NCBI GenBank assembly: GCA_036023115.1
Contig: JAYKKT010000064.1
Coordinates: 8,440,501 to 8,504,500 of the forward strand
Direction: 5' to 3'
Length of the DNA stretch: 64,000 bases
Origin: Brasenia schreberi
Taxonomy: Eukaryota > Streptophyta > Magnoliopsida > Nymphaeales > Cabombaceae
How positions within the stretch are numbered: the first letter of the stretch is position 1; every line of letters starts with the position of its first letter. Positions 42,344-53,525 of the stretch are shown in pieces. Below the pieces are notes generated by a model, which saw only the letters and a list, made by a program, of their open reading frames with translations, was not told the origin of the DNA and searched no databases. Both the position numbers and the translations under genes were made by a program.

Positions 42344-45300
42344 TTATCTACTGGTAATAGCTTTAGTAAGAAAGTTAGTCGTTTGTTTTTCAGATTTGAC
42401 ATATTCCAGTTGGAATTCTCGGTTGGAAATCTTCTCCCGAATGAAGTGACAATCAATCTCTATATGTTTAGTTCTTTCATGATAGACTGGATTGGAAGCC
42501 ATTTGAATAGCTGCACTGTTGTCACAATATAGATGTATAGGTTGTGTAGAATGAAAATCCAACTCACATATTAAGGAGGAAACCCACTTTCCTTCACAGA
42601 TAGCTAGAGCTACAACTCTCTATTGTGCTTCTGCTTTAGATCGAGCAACAATTTGTTTTTTACTCTTCGAAGATATAAGATTACCACTAAGTAGTGTAAC
42701 ATAGCCTCTAGTAGATTTGCGATCATCTTTCGATCCAACTCAATCATCATGAGAATAAAGTTCAATACTAAAGTTGCAGAATTTGGAATAATGAAGACCC
42801 ATGCTAGGTATAGACTTAAGATATCTGAGAATGCGATACACGACTTCGATATGGTTCTTGGTTGGTGAATGCATAAACCTGCTCACAATACTCATAACAT
42901 AAGTGATATCTGGATGAGTATTAGTAAAATAAATAAGCTTACCAACCAATTGTTGATATTCTGCGAGTATCCATGAAATCTTCACTATATCCAATGAACA
43001 ATTTTTTATTAACATCCATAGGAGAATCACTTTGTTTACAATCAAGCATATTTGTTTCTTGTAGTAGATCCATTGTATATTTTCTCTGAGTTAGAATAAT
43101 ACCTTGGTTGGAATATAGTACCTCATTGGCCAAAAAATAGTAGAGTCGCCCGAAGTCTTTGAGGTCAAATAATTTGTGAAGATTTTGTTTTAATGCAGAT
43201 ATTTCTTCTATATCTTCACCTGTTACAATGATATCATCTACGTAAACGGCAAGAACCGATAACTTTATACCCTTTTTAAAGAATAAAGTATGATCGTTTA
43301 TGCTTCTTTGATATGCCAAGCTGCATACTGCTTCACTGAGCTTTTCAAACTAGGCTCTTGGTGACTGTTTCAGTCCATAGATAACTTTGTTTAGTTTACA
43401 AACTGTACCATCTCTTTCCTTAATATTCATCCCTTGAGGAAGTTCCATAATTACTTCTTTATTCAGATCTCCCTAGAGAAAAGTATTTTTCACATCTAGC
43501 TGCTATAGATCACATCCGAAATTTGTTGTCATACCGAGGAGCATTATTATGGAAGTAAGCTTTGCTATAGGTGCGAAAGTTTCATTGTAGTCAATCCCAT
43601 ATGATTGACTATAGCTCTTGGCAATAAGTCTTGCTTTATATCTTTCAATAGTGCCATCTGCTTTGTATTTAATAGTGAAATCCCCCACTTGATCCCTCAA
43701 TATTTTTGTTATGAGAAAATTTCGTGATCGTCCAAGTATTATTCTTAGTAAGTGCATCCAATTCTGCTTCTATAGCATCTCTCCATAAAGGGTACCTGTT
43801 GGCTTCTTCAAAACTTGAGGGAATCTTATTTTTATCAGCATTTGTAACAAGAACTTGATAGTATTCTGAGGTATTAGTAAATGACACATAATTACAGATT
43901 GGGTACCGTGCACAAGATCTTTTACCATTGCGAATGGCAATTGGAACTTCAAGTCTTCTTCCATAGCTAATTGCGGATCTAAATCAGGGGAATAATCTTT
44001 GGTTGTTGGAGTTTGTGTGGTCTACTCTTATAATGAACTACCTTTCTTGGTCCCCTCTTATACACCGTGATTTGTTTTGGTTCTGGTTGAACTTCTTCTT
44101 TTCATTTACACCTGTGAGATCTTCTGTTTTATTGGGAATTATGTGAAGCACATGAGGGAAATTGTTTTGAGAGATGACTGACTCCCCCTTAGTGGAATAA
44201 GAGAGAGTAGATTTGGAAAACGCGACATCCATGGATACATATAGTTTCCTTTGAATTAGATCATAGCATTATTAGCCCTTTTGAGTTTTAGAATACCCAA
44301 GAAAGATAAACTTTACAGTTCTAGGGTCTAGTTTATTACAACCAGGTAAATGAACATGAACAAAGCAGATACATCCAAAGATATGAGGAGTGACATGAAA
44401 GAGTTTAGAGCCCTTATCAAAGACATTTTACAAGACTATCTCCCTTGAGAACACTACTAGGGATCCTGTTTATTAGATAGACTGGAGTAAGAACAACTTC
44501 TCCCCAATTAATTTTAGGTACATTGTGTTGAACAAGAAGAGTTCTGGCTACTTGAAGAATATGTTGATTTTTCCTTTCAACTATGTCATTTTGCTGAGGT
44601 GTACACGAGCAAGATGTTTGATGAAGTATACCATTTGCATGTAGGTATTTTTGCAATTGCCTATTAATATATTCACCCTTATTATTGGAATGAAGAACTT
44701 TGAAAGAAATTTTAAATTGAGTGAGAATAAATTTATGAACAATAAGAAAAATAGAAGAGACCTTAGCTTTTTATTTTATTAAGTAGACAATTATGATACA
44801 CGTACAATCATCAATAAAGGAAAGAAAATACTTTTGACCAAACAAGGATGAAACAGGACTGGGATCCCATATGTCAGAATGTAGGAGTTCAAAAGGTTGA
44901 GATCTTCAAGACTCACTTGAGGGATAAGGTGCTCTTTGGTGCTTCCCAAGTTGACACACTTCACATTCAAAAAGAAATCTGTTTGACTCTACTCTCAGTT
45001 TTGGAAAAACATAGTGGAGCTTGGACACTAACAAATGACTATGCTAAAGTTGGATCCCCCCGTCTTAAGCAATTGAAATAGTACCAAAAGAAGCAGAATG
45101 TTGAGATTTGTCTTCTAGAATATATAATCCTACCACGACCAAAGATTTTTTCCGTCTTCAGATCTTGAAAAATACAGCCAGAGGTATCAAATGTTGTACT
45201 ACAATTTAATATACGTGTTAAGGAACTGATTGACAAAAGATTTACCGGAAAGCTAGGAACATGGTAAATGGACTTTAAATATGTAGGACATGTGGGTACA

Positions 45301-45404
45301 CTTCCCTGTCCAATCATGTAAGAGAGTGAGCCATCAACCAACATGATTGGCTCCTGTTTTTGAAGTAGATGATATTCTGAAAAATATAAAGACTCTCCTA
45401 CCAT
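42344..45404 (-). pseudogene. Copia D pol (RNase H, RT, integrase, preintegrase), broken
   Basis: Minus strand: RNase H with [20 protein letters not shown] and [16 protein letters not shown] (42344-42562). RT C terminus with LIYFTNTHPDITYVMSIVSR (42740-43045). RT active site [17 protein letters not shown] (42939-43319). RT N terminus [20 protein letters not shown] (43503-43757). Integrase C terminus QQNDIVERKNQHILQVARTL (44417-44656), where the catalytic E remains but the usual GVAE reads DIVE. GAG-preintegrase/protease end [20 protein letters not shown] (45039-45404). Many stops show age. Confidence 0.85.
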
Positions 45405-45438
45405 ATGGTTTGTAGCCCCAGAGTCAATAATCTAAGTT

Positions 45439-46500
45439 TTAGAATGAAAAAAAAAAGAATTGTTTACCCTTCATCGTGTGAGTAACATGCGCTAAAGTAG
45501 CATGAGAAGTAGATGAATGCTGGTTTTCAGATAATTCAGTTTCTAACCCTTCAATCCTCTTAATAAGTTCTTCAATACCGTCTGTATTAGGCGTGAAACT
45601 TTCGGTAATATGAGCAGAATTATTCCTTGGTTTATGAAATTCTGGATGCATATGTCATTCCCAACAATTTTCTCTTTAATGTCAATATTTTCTACAATGA
45701 GAACATACCATTTTATCCTTCTCATCGGAATGAAAATGTTCTTGTCCACGTCTTCTATTGCGTTGCCCACCTCTTCCACGATATTTTGAGGTTTCTCCTC
45801 TACTTTGCAGTGCACGTTATTCGGTAGTATTAATATTATCCTTCTCTACATTTCTGTGATCTTCTCTAAATTTCAAGAAACTTGCTCTATTAGTGAGTAT
45901 TATGCGGATCTTCGGGGATTATGGGATGAACTTCTCTTTTATACCAATATTAAGTGTTCATCGTGTTATGCAGAAAGAATTTTGGAAAATGAGAAAGAAG
46001 AATTTTTTTGACTTTTTGTGGGGTGTAAATCCTGAATTTGAGTCTATAATCCTCGAAGATCCCTTAATACTCACTAATAGAGCGAGTTACTTGCTTGCAT
46101 TTCCTAATTTTTTACAAGGTTTAATATTCCTTCGCTACATTCTTTTTTCTCGAAGAAGCTTTAGAAACTGCACACCAAATTTCATGTGGAGATTCAAGAA
46201 ACATAAATGTTTTCGCTATTGTTGGAATTATAGATTGAAGTAACGAAGATAAAATCAACGCATCTTATCTACGCCAACTAGTATACTGTGAGTAATGTGT
46301 GGCTAGACATGGAATTTGTCCTATAAGATGAGCCCATCTCCTATTTGCTATTACTGTCAACTCCACTGACCTAGACCACTCCAAATAATTTCTGCCATCT
46401 AATTTGGTGGATGTGATCTAAAAATTTTCCACTTTGTTGTTTGTGGAATGTTCAAAATTTTTGAAAGATGTTTCAATCCCTTTTCTTTTATTCGCCATTT
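45439..46500 (-). pseudogene. Copia D gag (broken)
   Basis: Minus strand from about 46497 (MANKRKGIETSFKNF) through [38 protein letters not shown] and an ISEYYADLRGLWDELLFY-like block, to a damaged zinc knuckle near 45700. The middle part, near 45850-46150, is heavily frameshifted and appears to include a local inverted or duplicated stretch. A UBN2-type gag. Confidence 0.7.
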
Positions 46501-46661
46501 GTATATAAATCTGTTAATAAAGGAATTTACTGCTTGTAGGCTGCCATACACGAAATCTGTCTTCACAAAGATATTTCAGAATTTTCTGGAATAACTTTCA
46601 CTGTCTTTCACAAATTGGTAAAGCTTGTGAGCTGAACGTTTGAATCTATCAATAAATGGCT

Positions 46662-46859
46662 TCAGAAAAGTTCTTCCAAATTGAATTTGTTCCAGGCTTC
46701 CTTAAGCAGGTCAAAAGCTTTCTCAGCGGTATACTTTTGCTGAATGGTTGCACCTTTCTGCTGCACCCTATCAGGATGTATGCACAAAGTTGCCTTCGTA
46801 TAAACTTTCTTTGTAGAAGCAATAATAATCAAATCAGTCAAGGATACAGGTTGTTAGCA
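46662..46859 (-). pseudogene. Captured C terminus of an auxilin-like J-domain protein in copia D
   Basis: 63 open minus-strand codons ending in a natural stop (LEELF then TGA, 46662-46664): [58 protein letters not shown]. This is the J domain that ends plant auxilin-like and JAC1-type proteins, which recruit Hsc70 to uncoat clathrin vesicles. The HPD tripeptide is intact. The codon before QPVS, where the family has GW, reads TAA in a TGC-TAA context, consistent with G-to-A changes. Copia E starts at 46860, so the upstream part of the capture is cut off. The fragment is 160 bp outside the gag start, in D's leader. Confidence 0.87.
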
Positions 46860-47132
46860 TGAAAAATATTTATTTAATCAAATAGAAACCACTTACAAAA
46901 TACCGCAGATTGGAGGCATTCTTCCAATCTGCACAAGAACTAAAAGTCGGCCCCCTTGTGCTGCCATCCTGCACTTTTCCTTATTGATTCTAACTAAACC
47001 CTAATCACCTATTTATACCCTATCTAACTTAATTTCCTAATCTACCCTTAGTAAGTATTAACTATTTCTAAGATGACATAGGACTCAAAATGACATGAAT
47101 ATGTATCTACACGACCCGACTTTCATTACACA
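46860..47132 (-). repeat. Copia E 3' LTR (left)
   Basis: 273 bp from TGAAAAATATTTATT to CATTACACA. It shares the segment CAGATTGGAGGCATTC-TCCAATCTGC with the copia K LTR, itself an inverted repeat. The purine tract that follows is damaged (ACTTTCCTTAATGTTGGG). Confidence 0.8.
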
Positions 47133-47163
47133 ACTTTCCTTAATGTTGGGTGGAAAATGTTAA

Positions 47164-50100
47164 TTACACCCAACTTGATAATGTCTCCTTTAATTGTCTG
47201 CTGGTAGTAGCTTTAGTTAATAAATCAGCCCTCTGTTTGATAGACTGAACAAATTCCAACTTGAATTCTTGATTAGATATCTTCTCTCTGATGAAGTGGC
47301 AGTCAATTTCTATATGGTTGGTCCTTTCATGATATACTGGATTTGATGCCATCTGAATTGCTGCACTGCTATCACAATATAGTGGTATAGGATGGTTAAG
47401 TAAATAACCCAATTCACTAATCAATGAAGATATCCATTTTCCTTCACACATAGCTTGTGCTATAGCTTTGTATTAAGCTTATGTTGTAGATCTCTATAGC
47501 TTTGTATTAAGCTTCTGTTGTAGATCTCGCAACCACTGTCTATTTTTTACTCTTCCAAGATATAATATTACCACCAATTAAAGTAACATAACCTGTAGTT
47601 GACTTCCTGTCATCATAAGAACCAGCCCAGTCAGCATCAGAATAAAGTTCAATGTTCAAATTTATTGATTTCGAATAGAGTAAACCCATTCTCGAAGTTG
47701 ATTTAAGATACCGAACTCCGCATCCATATGATTTTTAGTTGGTGAGTGCATATATCTCCTCACAATCCCAACTGTATAAGTAATGTCTGGTCGAGTAATA
47801 GTCAAATATATGAGCTTATCAACTAGCTTATGATATTTGTGGATATCTTTGAACTCTTCATTGTCACCGTTAAAAATTTTTTGGTTTACCTCCATAGGAA
47901 TATCGCTAAGTTTACACTCAAGCATTTGAGTTTCTTCAAGGAGATCCATTAGGTATTTGTGCTGAGTTAAAAAGATACCTTTGTTAGAATAGAGGACTTT
48001 TATGCCCAAGAAATAGTGGAGCCTACCTAAATCGTTAATATCAAATAATCTATGAAGATTCATTTTCAACTTTGATATTTTTTCAAGGTCATCTCCTGTA
48101 ACAATAATGTCATCAACATACACAGCGAGAAAAGATATTTTTGTCCCTTTCTTAAAGAATATTGTATGATCATTAAGACTTCTGCTGTATCCCAGACTGC
48201 ACACTGCTTTGTTGAATTTATCAAACCAAGCTCTTGGAGACTTTTTCAGCCCATATATTGCTTTGTTGAGTTTACACACTCTATTAGAAGATGACAAATT
48301 TTTGGTCATTCCTGGAGGTAGTTCCATGTACACTTCTTCATTTAAATCTCCCTGTAAGAAAGCGTTTTTAACATCCAATTGCTATAGATCCCATTCCAAG
48401 TTTGCTGTCATACTGAGAAGTATTCTGATTGATGTAAGTTTAGCCACGGGTGCAAATGTTTTTGTATAATCAATGCCATATGACTGACTGTATCCTTTAG
48501 CAACCAATCTGGCTTTATATCTCTCCACTGTTCCGTCTGCCTTATATTTAATAGTAAACACCCACTTTCATCCTACAATATTCGTATTAGAAGGCAACTG
48601 TGTGATGGTCCAGGTATTGTTTTTTACCAGTGCATTTAATTCTTCTTCAATTGCAACTTTCGATAAGGGGCACTTAATTGCTTCTTCAAACTTCGAAAGG
48701 ATCTTATGTTTTTCAGCATTCATAATGAAGTTTTGATAACTCTGATAAGTGTTGGCATAAGAAACATAATTAGAAATTGGATATCTTGCACATGTACGCT
48801 TACCTTTACGAACAACAATAGGAATCTCAAGGTCACTATCCACTTGCACTTGAGGATCTGATTCAGGGGAAATCTCTTTAGCACATGATTCTTCTTGAGA
48901 GTACACAATCTTCCTTTGTCCTTTCTTGTACGTCAGAATCTCTTTTGATTGTTGTGTTTTCTCACCCTAATGATCAACTGTCTCATTATACTCCCTCTCA
49001 CTAGGAACTAGTGGAAGGACAAAAGATGGAGTTGTAGTGGACTCCGTGGGAGGAGGGTAGTAAGGAGTAAGTTCAAATAAAGTGACTTCCATGGAAACAT
49101 ATAGTTTTTTAAGCAGAGGGTCATAGCATTTATATCCTTTTTTAGAGGTCGAATAGCTAAGAAAAATACACTTATTGGATTTGGCATCGAGTTTATCACG
49201 ATTAGGAAGATGAATATGTACAAAACAGGCACACCCAAAGATATGAGGAACTGGATGAAATGGTTTTGATGTTTTATCAAGACTATGAATAGAACTCTCC
49301 TCTTGAATGGTATTACTGGGCATTCTATTTATAAGATACACAGCAGTAAGGACAACTTCTCCCCAATAGAATTTTGGAAGATTACTTTGAAGGAGAAGAG
49401 TTCTTGCTACTTCCAGAATATGACGATTCTTCCTTTCAGCAATACTATTCTGCTGAGGTGTATACGAATATGTAGTCTGATGAACAATTCCCTGTGCTTG
49501 TAAATAATTTTCTAACTGAGTCCCAATATATTCTCTCCATTATCGGACCGAAGAATTTTAACAGAAGCATTGAATTGAGTTTAAATAAATTTATGCACAA
49601 TGGGAAAAATAGAGGAAAATTCAAACTTTGTTTTCATTAAGTAAACGATTGTAAGACGAGTACAATCATCAATGAAAGAGACAAAATACTTCTGACCAAA
49701 CAAAGAGCTGACTGGACTTGGACCCCATACATCAGAGTGAATAAGTTCAAAAGGTTGAGATCGTCAAGAATCACTTAAAGGATAAGATGTCCTTTGGTGT
49801 TTCCCAAGCTGACAGACTTCACATTTAAACTGAGATTTATTTGACTGGACTCTAAGTTGAGGAATAACATATGGAATTTTTGACACTGGGAGATGACCAA
49901 GACGATAATGCCAAAGACGAAGATCTGCATCTTGAACAGGTGCTGCTGAAACGGTGTAAGAGGTTGAAGGCTCAGAATAATCTTCAAAAATTTATAATTC
50001 TTTCTATAATTTACCATGTCCAAAGATTTTCCCCGCCTTCAGATCCTGAAATACACAATCAGTAGGATGAAAAGTTACACAACAATCCAAGTCACGAGTT

Positions 50101-50222
50101 AAGGAGCTGACCGAGAGAAGATTTATCAGAAAATTGGGAACATGATATACTGATCGTAAATCTGAAATACATATAGGTACACTTCCCTGTCCAATCATAT
50201 AAGTGAAAAAACCATATGCCAA
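47164..50222 (-). pseudogene. Copia E pol (broken)
   Basis: Minus strand: RNase H with [20 protein letters not shown] (47164-47451). A 35-bp tandem repeat (TATAGCTTTGTATTAAGCTT) follows at about 47460-47530. RT with [20 protein letters not shown] and [17 protein letters not shown] in one 238-codon frame (47662-48378). Linker [20 protein letters not shown] (48568-48906). Integrase C terminus RDKLDAKSNKCIFLSYSTSK (48967-49341). Preintegrase and protease end GQGSVPICISDLRSVYHVPN (50004-50222). Stops separate these blocks. Confidence 0.87.
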
Positions 50223-50440
50223 TTTAATTGGTTCCTGATCTTTAAGAGTCTTGTAAGCTGAAAAATATGATAATTCTTATACCATATGATCTGTAGCTCC
50301 TGAATCAATTATCCAAGTTTTAGAGTGAGAAGGAGAGGAGTGGTTACCCTTTACGGTATGTGTAGCCTGAGCCACTGTAGCTTGGGTGGAGGAAGCAGAG
50401 GATTTTTCAAAGAATCCCTGTTCAAGACCTTCTATTCTTT

Positions 50441-51389
50441 TTATAATCTCTTGAATTCCATCGGTGCTGGAACTTTCTGCAGAATGAACTGAGGTATTAC
50501 GATTTCTATTGTAATCTTGTTTACCATGTAGTTCTCAACAATGATCTCTGGTATGACGCGATTTGCCACAATGAGAGCAAACAAGTTTTTCTCTGTCATC
50601 TGAATTAAATCGATCATGGCCACATCCACGACTCTGGTGTCCCCCTCTGCCACGAAAATGAGAACAGTCTCCTCTTACCTGAAGAGCATGCTGATCTGTA
50701 CTAATAACATGTTCCTTCTCAAGATTCCTGCGATCTTCTTCTCTGATTAATAAGGAATAAACAGTACCCAAGGAAGGAAGCTCTTCTCTGCCTAAGATAT
50801 TCAGTTTTACTGATTCAAATCCTAGATTCACACTGCACAACAAATCAAATACTTTCTTCTTTTCAATCTCAGCGTTTCTTTCATTATAACAAGCATAACA
50901 CTTGATATTCATATATTAGAGTAGTTCATCCCAAAGACCTCGGATATCTGCATAATATTCACTGATAGACCGATTGGCTTGTTTGCACTTTCTGATTCTT
51001 TCCATTATTTCATATTCTTTCGCAACATTCTTCTTTCGGGAATAAGCCTCAACTATTGCACACCAAATCTCATGGGCAGATTCTAAAAACATAAAAGTTT
51101 TAGCAATTGATGGAATCATGGACTGTAGCAACCAAGATGATATGAATGCATTTTCTCTTTTTCAGGTAGGATAAAGAATGTCATGAGGCTCTGGAATTGG
51201 AGTATGACCCATTAAATGTGCCCATCTCCCCCTTGCAACAATCGCAAGTTCTACAGATTTTGCCCATTCCATATAATTTTGACTATCTAATTTAGTCATT
51301 GTAATCTGAAGATTTTCTGTTTTTTCTAATAAGCGAGATTGTTCGCCTGTATGAATGGAACTGTCAATACCTTTACCTTTTTCAGCCAT
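50441..51389 (-). pseudogene. Copia E gag (broken)
   Basis: Starts MAEKGKGIDSSIHTGEQ at 51389. It includes [79 protein letters not shown], and a zinc knuckle [14 protein letters not shown] of CX2CX4HX4C form near 50540-50580. Two or three stops or shifts split it. This is the best preserved gag in the window. Confidence 0.87.
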
Positions 51390-52001
51390 TGATCAGAAAA
51401 TCTGAAACACAACTTAATTAAGTCTGAAATATGAATCTAGTACTTTGACAAATCAGAAGGGGAGAAGGTCTTCTTCAATGTATAAAAAATAGAGGCTGAA
51501 AGCTATATCCTTGCAATGAAGATACCCAAAAATTCAGTTTTGTGACATATGCACCAGTCGCACACACTGATTTCAAACAAGAAAGTCTCTTGAATGGGGC
51601 GATTGCATCAATATATACAAAGATGACTTGAAGCAGTCCACGTGATGTAAGAAATAATCCACAACGGGCCAGCCGATTGAATCAATATCAACGATCCACT
51701 TGATTTTAGCAAAAAAACGATTCACTATTAATCAATAGATCAATATGCTCCACCCGATTGTTCCTAAGTTCACTCCTTCAATAAAAGATTCTGAAATAAT
51801 CCGATGCACAAATCAATTCTCTGAAATAATCAGATTCATAATGTCTAATGTCAAGTCTTCAAGGATTCAATAGTAGATTCACGTTGATTGAAGAACCCAA
51901 AATCGAATTTCTGTCGAAGTGCTTCTATAAAACTCTGTCACGCTTTCCTTGTGCATTCACACACGTATGCTTGCTAAAGAACTCCACTTTATTGCCTTAT
52001 A
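51390..52001 (-). other. Leader between copia E gag and the D-type primer site
   Basis: No recognised protein on either strand. Includes repeated GATTCA / AATCAATA motifs near 51690-51860. By position it is the 5' untranslated leader of E, of D, or of both fused. Confidence 0.5.
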
Positions 52002-52014
52002 GGCTTTGATACCA

Positions 52015-52282
52015 TGAAATAGATTAACAAAATATTGAGTATTTACAAGATTCAGCAGATTAGAGACATCCCATCCAATCTGCCAGATACATGGAAGACT
52101 GCGCCCACAGTCGGTTGCGTCTCTCTACTTCTTGCTATCTCTAAACATAAACCTAATCTCTTATTTATAATCACAATCTAGACTAATTTACCCCTATTAC
52201 TAATTAAGTACTACTGATAAGATATAAAACATAAAATAGATCAGAACGTGTCCATTTTGGGACCTGATTTCAAACTCTAACA
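52015..52282 (-). repeat. Copia D 5' LTR (right)
   Basis: 268 bp from TGAAATAGATTAAC to ACTCTAACA, directly after the primer-binding site at 52002-52014. It matches the left D LTR. Confidence 0.87.
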
Positions 52283-52602
52283 CCTAGGAGGTAATATTGT
52301 CTCATGGAAAAGTAAGAAACAATCAGTGGTAGCCAAATCTAGTGTTGAAAAAGAGTATCGTGCTATTGCCCTTCATATGTGTGAGGGTTTATGGATTTTA
52401 TTGCTATTAGAAGAAATTTGCTTGAGAGGTTCTTTCTAATTAATTTCTGATAGTAAAGTTGTAATTCAAATGGCTTTTAATTCAATCTTCCATGAGAAGA
52501 CAAAATATATTGAAGTTGACTGTCTTTTCATTAGAGAGAAAGTTTCCCAAAGAATTTTTAACATCATTCATGGTCATTCTTAAGACCCAACTTAAGGGGG
52601 TG
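52283..52602 (+). mobile_element. Copia F, right remnant: RNase H and polypurine tract
   Basis: The plus strand reads LGGNIVSWKSKKQSVVAKSS, EYRAIALHMCEGLWILLLLE, SDSKVVIQMAFNSIFHEKTK and YIEVDCLFIREKVSQ, then the purine tract CCCAACTTAAGGGGGTG. This continues the copia whose RT end lies at 41700-41993, with some 60 codons missing at the D insertion. Confidence 0.82.
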
Positions 52603-53085
52603 TGTTGAAGATTACATATTTCTGTAATTTGTGTTTGTGCATTATCGTTTATAATTAGGTTTAAGTTAGAAATCTAAATAAGTAATGCCCTAAGTGTAAT
52701 CGTGTAATGCTAAGCAAGAGAGAAATAATAGAGAGAGGGTGTGGCAGCTCATGGAGACGCCGACTCCCTCCTTGCTTACCATTGATGTTGTTTCTTCTTG
52801 ATTTGTCATTGATCTTATTCGGGTTATTTTTGAACAATTAGCTGTCCACTTAGATGAGTGTCTTGTCATTTTATTTTTAAAGTTATCTTAAAATTCCTTT
52901 CGTTAATGACAATGTTGTAATATATTAGAATATTAGAATGTGGGCTGGTTATAAAAGGGCAATTAGGCTGTATCATTATCATTAAGAGAATAAAAAGGAG
53001 AGAGAAAGAGTGTGGCGGCACACTCTATTCATCCATTAATATGAGTTTCATCTTCTTAATCTTGATTCTTGCCTGGAATTTAACA
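52603..53085 (+). repeat. Copia F 3' LTR (right end approximate)
   Basis: Starts TGTTGAAGATTACAT after the purine tract. A TTATAAAAGGGC promoter-like box lies near 52953. A plausible end is GGAATTTAACA at 53085. No partner LTR is in the window. Confidence 0.65.
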
Positions 53086-53118
53086 ATTTATTTGCAACCT
53101 CCACCTTTAGAAGAGCAT

Positions 53119-53525
53119 TGTGACAACTTATTCCAGCCATTAATTGTAAACAATTGTCGATATTCGTATTTGGAAGCTGCCCGATCATATATCATCAAGT
53201 ATCAGACAAATAAGTCAAATACAAACATATCTGAGAAAGGGTATTTCGAGTCCAGAACAAGCCAATATCACAAGTTAAACTAAATATCATAGAGCTGCAG
53301 TTACAACTTAATTTATTTATGGAGGAAGGCTTTATTTATAGAGCAATATTTACAACATTTACATCATGGAGAGACAAGAGAGGAGCTGCCCTGCCGAACG
53401 GCTGGTTGGGATCAACAACTAGTTATCAACAACTAGTTGGGATCAATAATAGTAATTGGTCCTGACCCTAGTGGCCATGCCAGTTGGTCCAAGTTCGACG
53501 GGCCCTAGTGGCCATGCCAGGTGCA
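53119..53525 (-). repeat. Copia G 3' LTR (approximate)
   Basis: From TGTGACAAC to CAGGTGCA, with GCTTTATTTATAGAGC as in the copia A LTR and short direct repeats (CAACTAGTTGGGATCA and CCCTAGTGGCCATGCCAG, each twice). RNase H sequence starts directly after it on the minus strand. Confidence 0.6.

Larger units (their letters stand above)
46860..52014 (-). mobile_element. Copia E: element nested in copia D, 5' LTR missing
   Basis: 3' LTR at 46860-47132, then on the minus strand RNase H, RT (47662-48378 and 48379-48906), integrase (48967-50000), preintegrase and gag (50441-51389), with gag starting MAEKGKGIDSSIHTGEQ. No copy of the 46860 LTR follows the gag leader. Instead the D-type primer site and LTR appear at 52002. 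Loss by recombination between the related 5' LTRs of E and D would explain this. Sequence is closest to copia K and D. Confidence 0.8.
41994..52282 (-). mobile_element. Copia D: LTR element containing copia E
   Basis: Minus strand. LTRs at 41994-42282 (3', outer end truncated by about 35 bp) and 52015-52282 (5'). D sequence proper spans 41994-46859 and the right LTR. RNase H, RT, integrase and gag are present in order but broken. The primer-binding site (minus TGGTATCAAAGCC) is at 52002-52014. Copia E begins at 46860 inside a captured auxilin fragment in D's leader. The stretch 51390-52001 before the right LTR may be leader of E or D. D in turn lies within the plus-strand copia F. Confidence 0.8.
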
